From Amaranthus tricolor (lineage: Eukaryota > Streptophyta > Magnoliopsida > Caryophyllales > Amaranthaceae): 64,000 nt of DNA. Below the pieces are notes generated by a model. That model ran no database searches and was not told the origin of the DNA. It was given only the letters and a program-made list of their open reading frames with translations. Below are positions 12,783-25,870 of the stretch, in pieces. Location of the stretch: the NCBI RefSeq assembly GCF_026212465.1, contig NC_080057.1, positions 8,419,398 to 8,483,397 of the forward strand. Direction: 5' to 3'. Each line of letters begins with the position of its first letter. Position 1 is the first letter of the stretch. The position numbers were made by a program, and so were the translations under genes.

Positions 12783-14667
12783 TTGATCATTGATCCTTGT
12801 TCATTCTTCATCGTTCATTTGTCATTGATAATTAATCCTTGTTCATTCTTCATCGTTCATTCTTCATTGATCATTGATCCTTGTTCATTCTTCATCGTTC
12901 ATTTGTCATTGATAATTGATCCTTGTTCATTCTTCATCGTTCATTCTTCATTGAGCATTGATCCTTGTTCATTCTTCATCGTTCATTCTTCATTGATCAT
13001 TGATCCTTGTTCATTCTTCATCGTTCATTCGTCATTGACCATTGATCCTTGTTTATTCTTCATCGTTCATTCTTCATCGATCATTGATCCTTGTTCATTC
13101 TTCATCGTTCATTCTTCATTGATCATTGATCCTTGTTCATTCTTCATTGACTGTTGATCCTTGTTCATTATTCATTGTTCATTCTTCATTGATCATTGAT
13201 CCTTGTTTATTCTTCATCGTTCATTCTTCATTGATCATTAATCCTTGTTCATTCTTCATCGTCCATTCTTCATTGATCATTGACCCTTGTTCATTCTTCA
13301 TCGTTCATCCTTCACTGTTCATTGATCCTTGTTCATTCTTCATCGTCCATTCGTCATTGATCATTGATCCTTGTTCATTCTCCATCGTTCATTCTTCATT
13401 GATCATTGATCCTTGTTCATTCTTCATCGTTCATTCTTCATTGATCATTGATCCTTGTTCATTCTTCATCGTTCATTCTTCATTGATCATTGATCCTTGT
13501 TTATTCTTCATCGTTCATTCTTCATTGATCATTAATCCTTATTCATTCTTCATCGTCCATTCTTCATTGATCATTGACCCTTGTTCATTCTTCATCGTTC
13601 ATCCTTCACTAATCATTGATCCTTGTTTTTTCTTCATCGTTCATTCGTCATTGACCATTAATCCTTGTTCATTCTTCATCGTTCATTCTTTATTGAACAT
13701 TGATCCTTGTTCATTCTTCATCGTTCATTTGTCATTGATAATTGATCCTTGTTCATTCTTCATCGCTCATTCTTCATTGAGCATTAATCCTTGTTCATTC
13801 TTCATCGTTCATTCTTCATTGATCATTGATCCTTGTTCATTCTTCATCGTTCATTCGTCATTCATCATTGATCCTTGTTCATTCTTCATCGTTCATTCTT
13901 CATTGATCATTGATCCTGGTTCATTCTTCATCGTTCATCTTGTTCATTCTTCATCGTTTATTCTTCATTGATAAATGATCCTTGTTCATTCTTCATCGTT
14001 CATTCTTCATTGATCATTGATCATCGTTCATTCTTCATTAAGCATTAATCCTTGTTCATTCTTCATCATTCATTCTTCGTTGATCATTGATCCTTGTTCA
14101 TTCTTCATCGTTCATTCGTCATTCATCATTGATCCTTGTTCATTCTTCATCGTGCATTCTTCATTGATCATTGATCCTTGTTCATTCTTCATCGTTCACT
14201 CTTCATTGATCATTGATCCTTGTTCATTCTTCATCGTTCATTCTTCATTGATCATTAATCCTTGTTCATTCTTCATCGTTCATTCTTCATTGATCATTGA
14301 CCCTTGTTCATTCTTCATCGTTCATTCTTCATTGATTATTAATCCTTGTTCATTCTTCATCGTTCATTCGTCATTGATCATTGATCCTTGTTCATTCTTC
14401 ATCGTTCATTCTTCATTGACCATTAATCCTTGTTCATTCTTCATCGTTCATTCTTCATTGATCATTGATCCTTGTTCATTCTTCATCGTTCATTCTTCAT
14501 TGATCATTGATCCTTGTTCATTCTTCATCGTTCATTCTTCATTGATCCTTGATCCTTGTTCATTCTTCATCGTTCATTCTTCATTGATCATTGATCCTTG
14601 TTAATTCTTCATCGTTCATTCGTCATTCATCATTGATCCTTGTTCATTCTTCATCGTTCATTCTTCA
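12783..14667 (+). repeat. Family A HOR copy A4 (1885 bp)
   Basis: The front of this copy is full length (13126-13971, with TGACTGTTG at 13148 and a 23-bp unit at 13917), but the middle is deleted, so that 14017 onward jumps to variants that lie near the end of A2 and A3. The length difference from A3 is 518 bp, again a multiple of 7. The join lies near 14000-14230. Confidence 0.85.
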
Positions 14668-16720
14668 TTGATCATTGATCCTTGTTCATTCTTCATCGTT
14701 CATTTGTCATTGATAATTAATCCTTGTTCATTCTTCATCGTTCATTCTTCATTGATCATTGATCCTTGTTCATTCTTCATCGTTCATTTGTCATTGATAA
14801 TTGATCCTTGTTCATTCTTCATCGTTCATTCTTCATTGAGCATTGATCCTTGTTCATTCTTCATCGTTCATTCTTCATTGATCATTGATCCTTGTTCATT
14901 CTTCATCGTTCATTCGTCATTGACCATTGATCCTTGTTTATTCTTCATCGTTCATTCTTCATCGATCATTGATCCTTGTTCATTCTTCATCGTTCATTCT
15001 TCATTGATCATTGATCCTTGTTCATTCTTCATTGACTGTTGATCCTTGTTCATTCTTCATTGTTCATTCTTCATTGATCATTGATCCTTGTTTATTCTTC
15101 ATCGTTCATTCTTCATTGATCATTAATCCTTGTTCATTCTTCATCGTCCATTCTTCATTGATCATTGACCCTTGTTCATTCTTCATCGTTCATCCTTCAC
15201 TGATCATTGATCCTTGTTCATTCTTCATCGTCCATTCGTCATTGATCATTGATCCTTGTTCATTCTCCATCGTTCATTCTTCATTGATCATTGATCCTTG
15301 TTCATTCTTCATCGTTCATTCTTCATTGATCATTGATCCTTGTTCATTCTTCATCGTTCATTCTTCATTGATCATTGATCCTTGTTTATTCTTCATCGTT
15401 CATTCTTCATTGATCATTAATCCTTATTCGTTCTTCATCGTCCATTCTTCATTGATAATTGACCCTTGTTCATTCTTCATCGTTCATCCTTCACTAATCA
15501 TTGATCCTTGTTCATTCTTCATCGTTCATTCGTCATTGACCATTAATCCTTGTTCATTCTTCATCGTTCATTCTTTATTGATCATTGATCCTTGTTCATT
15601 CTTCATCGTTCATTTGTCATTGATAATTGATCCTTGTTCATTCTTCATCGCTCATTCTTCATTGAGCATTAATCCTTGTTCATTCTTCATCGTTCATTCT
15701 TCATTGATCATTGATCCTTGTTCATTCTTCATCGTTCATTCGTCATTCATCATTGATCCTTGTTCATTCTTCATCGTTCATTCTTCATTGATCATTGATC
15801 CTGGTTCATTCTTCATCGTTCATCTTGTTCATTCTTCATCGTTTATTCTTCATTGATAAATGATCCTTGTTCATTCTTCATCGTTCATTCTTCATTGATC
15901 ATTGATCCTTGTTCATTCTTCATCGTTCATTCTTCATTAAGCATTAATCCTTGTTCATTCTTCATCATTCATTCTTCGTTGATCATTGATCCTTGTTCAT
16001 TCTTCATCGTTCATTCGTCATTCATCATTGATCCTTGTTGATTCTTCATCGTGCATTCTTCATTGATCATTGATCCTTGTTCATTCTTCATCGTTCACTC
16101 TTCATTGATCATTGATCCTTGTTCATTCTTCATCGTTCATTCGTCATTCATCATTGATCCTTGTTCATTCTTCATCGTTCATTTGTCATTCATCATTGAT
16201 CCTTGTTCATTCTTCATCGTTCATACTTCATTGATCATTGATCCTTGTTCATTCTTCATCGTTCATCCTTCATTGATCATTGATCCTTGTTCAGTCTTCA
16301 TCCTTCATTCGTCATTGACCATTAATCCTTGTTCATTCTTCATCGTTCAATCTTCATTGATCATTGATCCTTGTTCATTCTTCATCGTTCATTCTTCATT
16401 GATCATTAATCCTTGTTCATTCTTCATCGTTCATTCTTCATTGATCATTGACCCTTGTTCATTCTTCATCGTTCATTCTTCATTGATCATTGATCCTTGT
16501 TCATTCTTCATCGTTCATTCGTCATTGATCATTGATCCGTGTTCAATCTTCATCGTTCATTCGTCATTGACCATTAATCCTTGTTTATTCTTCATCGTTC
16601 ATTCTTCATTGATCATTGATCCTTTTTCATTCTTCATCGTTCATTTGTCATTGATAATTGATGCTTGTTCATTCTTCATCGTTCATCCTTCATTGATCAT
16701 TGATCCTTGTTCATTCTTCA
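14668..16720 (+). repeat. Family A HOR copy A5 (partial)
   Basis: The series follows A2 from TGACTGTTG at 15033 through a 23-bp unit at 15802 to about 16720, where a TCAATGATC variant announces a different series shared with family B. Here the family A order ends. Confidence 0.8.
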
Positions 16721-17689
16721 TCGTTCATTCGTCAATGATCATTGATCCTTGTTCATTCTTTATCGTTCATTCTTCATTGATCATTTATCCTTGTTCATTC
16801 TTCATCGTTCATTCGTCATTGATCATTGATCCTTGTTCATTCTTCATCGTTCATTCTTTATTGACCATTGATCCTTGTTTATTCTTCATCGTTCATTATT
16901 CATTGATCATTGATCCTTGTTCATTCTTCTTCGTTCATTTGTCATTGATCATTGATCCTTGTTCATTCTTCATCGTTCATTCTTCATTGATCATTGATCC
17001 TTGTTCATTCTTCATCGTTCATTCTTCATTGATCATTGATCCTTGTTCATTCTTCATCGTTCATTCGTCATTGATCATTGATCCTTGTTCATTCTTCATT
17101 GATCATTGATCCTTGTTCATTCTTCATCGTTCAATCGTCATTGATCATTGATCCTTGTTCATTCTTCATCATTCATTCTTCATTGATCATTGATCCTTGT
17201 TCATTCTACATCGTTCATTCGTCATTGACCATTAATCCTTGTTCATTCTTCATCGTTCATTCTTCATTGATCATTGATCCTTGTTCATTCTTCATCGTTC
17301 ATTCTTCATTGAGCATTAATATTTGTTCATTCTTCATCGTTCATTCGTCGATGATCATTGATCCTTGTTCATTCTTCATCGTTCATTCTTCATTGACCAT
17401 TGATCCTTGTTCATTCTTCATCGTTCATTCTTCATTGATCATTGATCCTTGTTCATTCTTCATCGTTCATTCGTCATTGACCGTTAATCCTTGTTTATTC
17501 TTCATCGTTCATTCTTCATTGATCATTGATTCTTTTTCATTCTTCATTGTTCATTTGTCATTCATAATTGATCCTTGTTCATTCTTCATCGTTCATTCTT
17601 CATTGATCATTGATCCTTGTTCATTCTTCATCGTTCATTCTTCATTGATCATTGATCCTTGTTCATTCTTCATCGTTCATTTGTCATTG
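16721..17689 (+). repeat. Junction between families A and B
   Basis: The monomers here do not follow either flanking HOR period, although each is an ordinary variant of the 42-bp unit. A unit with AATATTTG near 17318 resembles one in family D near 45590. No gene or unique sequence is present. Confidence 0.7.
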
Positions 17690-18235
17690 ATAATTGATCC
17701 TTGTTCATTCTTCATCGTTCATTTGTCATTGATAATTGATCCTTGTTCATTCTTCATCGTTCATTCTCCATTGAGCATTGATCCTTGTTCATTCTTCATC
17801 GTTCATTCGTCATTGACCATTGATCCTTGTTTATTCTTCATCGTTCATTCTTCATTGATCATTGATGCTTGTTCATTCTTCATCGTTCATTTGTCATTGA
17901 TCATTGATCCTTGTTCATTCTTCATCGTTCATTCTTCATTGATCATTGATCCTTGTTCATTCTTCATCGTTCATTCTTCATTGATCATTGATCCTTGTTC
18001 ATTCTTCATCGTTCATTCTTCATTGATCATTGATCATGGTTCATTCTTCATCGTTCATCTTGTTCATTCTTCATCGTTCATTCTTCATTGATCATTGATC
18101 CTTGTTCATTCTTCATCGTTCATTCTTTATTGATCATTGATCCTTGTTCATTCTTCATTGACTGTTGATCCTTGTTCATTCTTCATTGATCATTGATCCT
18201 TGTTCATTCTTCTTCGTTCATTCTTCATTGATCAT

Positions 18236-18241
18236 GGATCC
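18236..18241 (+). repeat. GGATCC (BamHI-type) variant monomer, one of 18
   Basis: A TCATGGATCC change creates GGATCC, preceded by a TTCTTCG word and followed by a CCTCATCG change. Starts are 3753, 5708, 18236, 20445, 22654, 24877, 26512, 27599, 28975, 30314, 31737, 34962, 37602, 40242, 42882, 47767, 51372 and 58829. It normally lies about 75-90 bp after the TGACTGTTG marker, so the two form a linked haplotype. Confidence 0.88.
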
Positions 18242-18661
18242 TTGTTCATTCCTCATCGTTCATTCTTCATTGATCATTGATCCTTGTTCATTCTTCATCG
18301 TTCATTCGTCATTGACCATTAATCCTTGTTCATTCTTCATCGTCCATTCGTCATTGATCATTGATCCTTGTTCATTCTTCATCGTTCATTCTTCATTGAT
18401 CATTGATCCTTGTTCATTCTTCATCGTTCATTCTTCATTGATCATTGATCCTTGTTCATTCTTCATCGTTCATTCTTCATTGATCATTGATCCTTGTTTA
18501 TTCTTCATCGTTCATTCTTCATTGATCATTAATCCTTGTTCATTCTTCATCGTTCATTCTTCATTGATCATTGACCCTTGTTCATTCTTCATCGTTCATC
18601 CTTCACTGATCATTGATCCTTGTTCATTCTCCATCGTTCATTCGTCATTGACCATTAATCC

Positions 18662-18710
18662 TTGTTCATTCTTCATCGTTCATTCTTCATTGATCATTGA
18701 TCATTGATCC
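18662..18710 (+). repeat. 49-bp unit with a doubled TTGATCA word (first of eight)
   Basis: Word 5 is present twice, so the unit is 7 bp longer than normal. Starts are 18662, 20871, 23080 and 25303 in family B, and 33375, 36015, 38655 and 41295 in family C. Its presence in both families, at a similar place upstream of a 23-bp unit, indicates that B and C descend from a common HOR. Confidence 0.88.
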
Positions 18711-19898
18711 TTGTTCATTCTTCATCGTTCATCCTTCATTGATCATTGATCCTTGTTCATTCTTCATCGTTCATTCGTCATTGACCATTAATCCTTGTTC
18801 ATTCTTCATCGTTCATTCTTTATTGATCATTGATCCTTGTTCATTCTTCATCGTTCATTTGTCATTGATAATTGATCCTTGTTCATTCTTCATCGTTCAT
18901 TCTTCATTGAGCATTAATCCTTGTTCATTCTTCATCGTTCATTCTTCATTGATCATTGATCCTTGTTCATTCTTCATCGTTCATTCGTCATTCATCATTG
19001 AGCCTTGTTCATTCTTCATCGTTCATTCTTCATTGATCATTGATCCTGGTTCATTCTTCATCGTTCATCTTGTTCATTCTTCATCGTTTATTCTTCATTG
19101 ATCATTGATCCTTGTTCATTCTTCATCGTTCATTCGTCATTCATCATTGATCCTTGTTCATTCTTCATCGTGCATTCTTCATTGATCATTGATCCTTGTT
19201 CATTCTTCATCGTTCACTCTTCATTGATCATTGATCCTTGTTCATTCTTCATCGTTCATTCGTCATTCATCATTGATCCTTGTTCATTCTTCATCGTTCA
19301 TTTGTCATTCATCATTGATACTTGTTCATTCTTCATCGTTCATACTTCATTGATCATTGATCCTTGTTCATTCTTCATCGTTCATCCTTCATTGATCAAT
19401 GATCCTTGTTCATTCTTCATCGTTCATTCGTCATTGACCATTAATCCTTGTTCATTCTTCATCGTTCAATCTTCATTGATCATTGATCCTTGTTCATTCT
19501 TCATCGTTCATTCTTCATTGATCATTAATCCTTGTTCATTCTTCATCGTTCATTCTTCATTGATCATTGACCCTTGTTCATTCTTCATCGTTCATTCTTC
19601 ATTGATCATTGATCCTTGTTCATTCTTCATCGTTCATTCGTCATTGATCATTGATCCTTGTTCAATCTTCATCGTTCATTCGTCATTGACCATTAATCCT
19701 TGTTTATTCTTCATCGTTCATTCTTCATTGATCATTGATCCTTTTTCATTCTTCATCGTTCATTTGTCATTGATAATTGATCCTTGTTCATTCTTCATCG
19801 TTCATCCTTCATTGATCATTGATCCTTGTTCATTCTTCATCGTTCATTCGTCAATGATCATTGATCCTTGTTCATTCTTCATCGTTCATTCTTTATTG

Positions 19899-22107
19899 AT
19901 CATTGATCCTTGTTGATTCTTCATCGTTCATTTGTCATTGATAATTGATCCTTGTTCATTCTTCATCGTTCATTCTTCATTGAGCATTGATCCTTGTTCA
20001 TTCTTCATCGTTCATTCGTCATTGACCATTGATCCTTGTTTATTCTTCATCGTTCATTCTTCATTGATCATTGATGCTTGTTCATTCTTCATCGTTCATT
20101 TGTCATTGATCATTGATCCTTGTTCATTCTTCATCGTTCATTCTTCATTGATCATTGATCCTTGTTCATTCTTCATCGTTCATTCTTCATTGATCATTGA
20201 TCCTTGTTCATTCTTCATCGTTCATTCTTCATTGATCATTGATCCTGGTTCATTCTTCATCGTTCATCTTGTTCATTCTTCATCGTTCATTCTTCATTGA
20301 TCATTGATCCTTGTTCATTCTTCATCGTTCATTCTTCATTGATCATTGATCCTTGTTCATTCTTCATTGACTGTTGATCCTTGTTCATTCTTCATTGATC
20401 ATTGATCCTTGTTCATTCTTCTTCGTTCATTCTTCATTGATCATGGATCCTTGTTCATTCCTCATCGTTCATTCTTCATTGATCATTGATCCTTGTTCAT
20501 TCTTCATCGTTCATTCGTCATTGACCATTAATCCTTGTTCATTCTTCATCGTCCATTCGTCATTGATCATTGATCCTTGTTCATTCTTCATCGTTCATTC
20601 TTCATTGATCATTGATCCTTGTTCATTCTTCATCGTTCATTCTTCATTGATCATTGATCCTTGTTCATTCTTCATCGTTCATTCTTCACTGATCATTGAT
20701 CCTTGTTTATTCTTCATCGTTCATTCTTCATTGATCATTAATCCTTGTTCATTCTTCATCGTTCATTCTTCATTGATCATTGACCCTTGTTCATTCTTCA
20801 TCGTTCATCCTTCACTGATCATTGATCCTTGTTCATTCTCCATCGTTCATTCGTCATTGACCATTAATCCTTGTTCATTCTTCATCGTTCATTCTTCATT
20901 GATCATTGATCATTGATCCTTGTTCATTCTTCATCGTTCATCCTTCATTGATCATTGATCCTTGTTCATTCTTCATCGTTCATTCGTCATTGACCATTAA
21001 TCCTTGTTCATTCTTCATCGTTCATTCTTTATTGATCATTGATCCTTGTTCATTCTTCATCGTTCATTTGTCATTGATAATTGATCCTTGTTCATTCTTC
21101 ATCGTTCATTCTTCATTGAGCATTAATCCTTGTTCATTCTTCATCGTTCATTCTTCATTGATCATTGATCCTTGTTCATTCTTCATCGTTCATTCGTCAT
21201 TCATCATTGAGCCTTGTTCATTCTTCATCGTTCATTCTTCATTGATCATTGATCCTGGTTCATTCTTCATCGTTCATCTTGTTCATTCTTCATCGTTTAT
21301 TCTTCATTGATCATTGATCCTTGTTCATTCTTCATCGTTCATTCGTCATTCATCATTGATCCTTGTTCATTCTTCATCGTGCATTCTTCATTGATCATTG
21401 ATCCTTGTTCATTCTTCATCGTTCACTCTTCATTGATCATTGATCCTTGTTCATTCTTCATCGTTCATTCGTCATTCATCATTGATCCTTGTTCATTCTT
21501 CATCGTTCATTTGTCATTCATCATTGATACTTGTTCATTCTTCATCGTTCATACTTCATTGATCATTGATCCTTGTTCATTCTTCATCGTTCATCCTTCA
21601 TTGATCAATGATCCTTGTTCATTCTTCATCGTTCATTCGTCATTGACCATTAATCCTTGTTCATTCTTCATCGTTCAATCTTCATTGATCATTGATCCTT
21701 GTTCATTCTTCATCGTTCATTCTTCATTGATCATTAATCCTTGTTCATTCTTCATCGTTCATTCTTCATGGATCATTGACCCTTGTTCATTCTTCATCGT
21801 TCATTCTTCATTGATCATTGATCCTTGTTCATTCTTCATCGTTCATTCGTCATTGATCATTGATCCTTGTTCAATCTTCATCGTTCATTCGTCATTGACC
21901 ATTAATCCTTGTTTATTCTTCATCGTTCATTCTTCATTGATCATTGATCCTTTTTCATTCTTCATCGTTCATTTGTCATTGATAATTGATCCTTGTTCAT
22001 TCTTCATCGTTCATCCTTCATTGATCATTGATCCTTGTTCATTCTTCATCGTTCATTCGTCAATGATCATTGATCCTTGTTCATTCTTCATCGTTCATTC
22101 TTTATTG
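19899..22107 (+). repeat. Family B HOR copy B2 (2209 bp)
   Basis: The same marker series occurs at 20246, 20368, 20445, 20871 and 21256. A private change, CATGGATCATTGACCC near 21769, separates it from B1. Confidence 0.9.
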
Positions 22108-24316
22108 ATCATTGATCCTTGTTCATTCTTCATCGTTCATTTGTCATTGATAATTGATCCTTGTTCATTCTTCATCGTTCATTCTTCATTGAGCATTGAT
22201 CCTTGTTCATTCTTCATCGTTCATTCGTCATTGACCATTGATCCTTGTTTATTCTTCATCGTTCATTCTTCATTGATCATTGATGCTTGTTCATTCTTCA
22301 TCGTTCATTTGTCATTGATCATTGATCCTTGTTCATTCTTCATCGTTCATTCTTCATTGATCATTGATCCTTGTTCATTCTTCATCGTTCATTCTTCATT
22401 GATCATTGATCCTTGTTCATTCTTCATCGTTCATTCTTCATTGATCATTGATCCTGGTTCATTCTTCATCGTTCATCTTGTTCATTCTTCATCGTTCATT
22501 CTTCATTGATCATTGATCCTTGTTCATTCTTCATCGTTCATTCTTCATTGATCATTGATCCTTGTTCATTCTTCATTGACTGTTGATCCTTGTTCATTCT
22601 TCATTGATCAATGATCCTTGTTCATTCTTCTTCGTTCATTCTTCATTGATCATGGATCCTTGTTCATTCCTCATCGTTCATTCTTCATTGATCATTGATC
22701 CTTGTTCATTCTTCATCGTTCATTCGTCATTGACCATTAATCCTTGTTCATTCTTCATCGTCCATTCGTCATTGATCATTGATCCTTGTTCATTCTTCAT
22801 CGTTCATTCTTCATTGATCATTGATCCTTGTTCATTCTTCATCGTTCATTCTTTATTGATCATTGATCCTTGTTCATTCTTCATCGTTCATTCTTCATTG
22901 ATCATTGATCCTTGTTTATTCTTCATCGTTCATTCTTCATTGATCATTAATCCTTGTTCATTCTTCATCGTTCATTCTTCATTGATCATTGACCCTTGTT
23001 CATTCTTCATCGTTCATCCTTCACTGATCATTGATCCTTGTTCATTCTTCATCGTTCATTCGTCATTGACCATTAATCCTTGTTCATTCTTCATCGTTCA
23101 TTCTTCATTGATCATTGATCATTGATCCTTGTTCATTCTTCATCGTTCATCCTTCATTGATCATTGATCCTTGTTCATTCTTCATCGTTCATTCGTCATT
23201 GACCATTAATCCTTGTTCATTCTTCATCGTTCATTCTTTATTGATCATTGATCCTTGTTCATTCTTCATCGTTCATTTGTCATTGATAATTGATCCTTGT
23301 TCATTCTTCATCGTTCATTCTTCATTGAGCATTAATCCTTGTTCATTCTTCATCGTTCATTCTTCATTGATCATTGATCCTTGTTCATTCTTCATCGTTC
23401 ATTCGTCATTCATCATTGATCCTTGTTCATTCTTCATCGTTCATTCTTCATTGATCATTGATCCTGGTTCATTCTTCATCGTTCATCTTGTTCATTCTTC
23501 ATCGTTTATTCTTCATTGATCATTGATCCTTGTTCATTCTTCATCGTTCATTCGTCATTCATGATTGATCCTTGTTCATTCTTCATCGTGCATTCTTCAT
23601 TGATCATTGATCCTTGTTCATTCTTCATCGTTCACTCTTCATTGATCATTGATCCTTGTTCATTCTTCATCGTTCATTCGTCATTCATCATTGATCCTTG
23701 TTCATTCTTCATCGTTCATTTGTCATTCATCATTGATACTTGTTCATTCTTCATCGTTCATACTTCATTGATCATTGATCCTTGTTCATACTTCATCGTT
23801 CATCCTTAATTGATCATTGATCCTTGTTCATTCTTCATCGTTCATTCGTCATTGACCATTAATCCTTGTTCATTCTTCATCGTTCAATCTTCATTGATCA
23901 TTGATCCTTGTTCATTCTTCATCGTTCATTCTTCATTGATCATTAATCCTTGTTCATTCTTCATCGTTCATTCTTCATTGATCATTGACCCTTGTTCATT
24001 CTTCATCGTTCATTCTTCATTGATCATTGATCCTTGTTCATTCTTCATCGTTCATTCGTCATTGATCATTGATCCTTGTTCAATCTTCATCGTTCATTCG
24101 TCATTGACCATTAATCCTTGTTTATTCTTCATCGTTCATTCTTCATTGATCATTGATCCTTTTTCATTCTTCATCGTTCATTTGTCATTGATAATTGATC
24201 CTTGTTCATTCTTCATCGTTCATCCTTCATTGATCATTGATCCTTGTTCATTCTTCATCGTTCATTCGTCAATGATCATTGATCCTTGTTCATTCTTCAT
24301 CGTTCATTCTTTATTG
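22108..24316 (+). repeat. Family B HOR copy B3 (2209 bp)
   Basis: The same marker series occurs at 22455, 22577, 22654, 23080 and 23465. Private changes include TCAATGATCC at 22608 and TTAATTG near 23806. Confidence 0.9.
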
Positions 24317-25870
24317 ATCATTGATCCTTGTTCATTCTTCATCGTTCATTTGTCATTGATAATTGATCCTTGTTCATTCTTCATCGTTCATTCTTCATTG
24401 AGCATTGATCCTTGTTCATTCTTCATCGTTCATTCGTCATTGACCATTGATCCTTGTTTATTCTTCATCGTTCATTCTTCATTGATCATTGATGCTTGTT
24501 CATTCTTCATCGTTCATTTGTCATTGATCATTGATCCTTGTTCATTCTTCATCGTTCATTCTTCATTGATCATTGATCCTTGTTCATTCTTCATCGTTCA
24601 TTCTTCATTGATCATTGATCCTTGTTCATTCTTCATCGTTCATTCTTCATTGATCATTGATCCTGGTTCATTCTTCATCGTTCATCTTGTTCATTCTTCA
24701 TCGTTCATTCTTCATTGATCATTGATCCTTGTTCATTCTTCATCGTTCATTCTTCATTGATCATTGATCCTTGTTCATTCTTCATTGACTGTTGATCCTT
24801 GTTCATTCTTCATTGTTCATTCTTCATTGATCATTGATCCTTGTTCATTCTTCTTCGTTCATTCTTCATTGATCATGGATCCTTGTTCATTCCTCATCGT
24901 TTATTCTTCATTGATCATTGATCCTTGTTCATTCTTCATCGTTCATTCGTCATTGACCATTAATCCTTGTTCATTCTTCATCGTCCATTCGTCATTGATC
25001 ATTGATCCTTGTTCATTCTTCATCGTTCATTCTTCATTGATCATTGATCCTTGTTCATTCTTCATCGTTCATTCTTCATTGATCATTGATCCTTGTTCAT
25101 TCTTCATCGTTCATTCTTCATTGATCATTGATCCTTGTTTATTCTTCATCGTTCATTCTTCATTGATCATTAATCCTTGTTCATTCTTCATCGTTCATTC
25201 TTCATTGATCATTGACCCTTGTTCATTCTTCATCGTTCATCCTTCACTGATCATTGATCCTTGTTCATTCTTCATCGTTCATTCGTCATTGACCATTAAT
25301 CCTTGTTCATTCTTCATCGTTCATTCTTCATTGATCATTGATCATTGATCCTTGTTCATTCTTCATCGTTCATCCTTCATTGATCATTGATCCTTGTTCA
25401 TTCTTCATCGTTCATTCGTCATTGACCATTAATCCTTGTTCATTCTTCATCGTTCATTCTTTATTGATCATTGATCCTTGTTCATTCTTCATCGTTCATT
25501 TGTCATTGATAATTGATCTTTGTTCATTCTTCATCGTTCATTCTTCATTGAGCATTAATCCTTGTTCATTCTTCATCGTTCATTCTTCATTGATCATTGA
25601 TCCTTGTTCATTCTTCATCGTTCATTCGTCATTCATCATTGATCCTTGTTCATTCTTCATCGTTCATTCTTCATTGATCATTGATCCTGGTTCATTCTTC
25701 ATCGTTCATCTTGTTCATTCTTCATCGTTTATTCTTCATTGATCATTGATCCTTGTTCATTCTTCATCGTTCATTCGTCATTCATCATTGATCCTTGTTC
25801 ATTCTTCATCGTGCATTCTTCATTGATCATTGATCCTTGTTCATTCTTCATCGTTCATTCTTCATTGATC
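24317..25870 (+). repeat. Family B HOR copy B4 (partial)
   Basis: Markers at 24664 and 24786 keep the 2209-bp spacing. From 24877 (GGATCC) onward the offset is 2223, because this copy has 14 bp (two words) that B1-B3 lack just after the TGACTGTTG marker. The series leaves family B order near 25870. Confidence 0.85.

Larger units (their letters stand above)
17690..19898 (+). repeat. Family B HOR copy B1 (2209 bp)
   Basis: The copy holds, in order, a 23-bp unit at 18037, TGACTGTTG at 18159, GGATCC at 18236, a 49-bp unit at 18662-18710 and a second 23-bp unit at 19047. All recur 2209 bp later. The left boundary is where the match to the next copy fades and is good to a few tens of bases. Confidence 0.88.
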
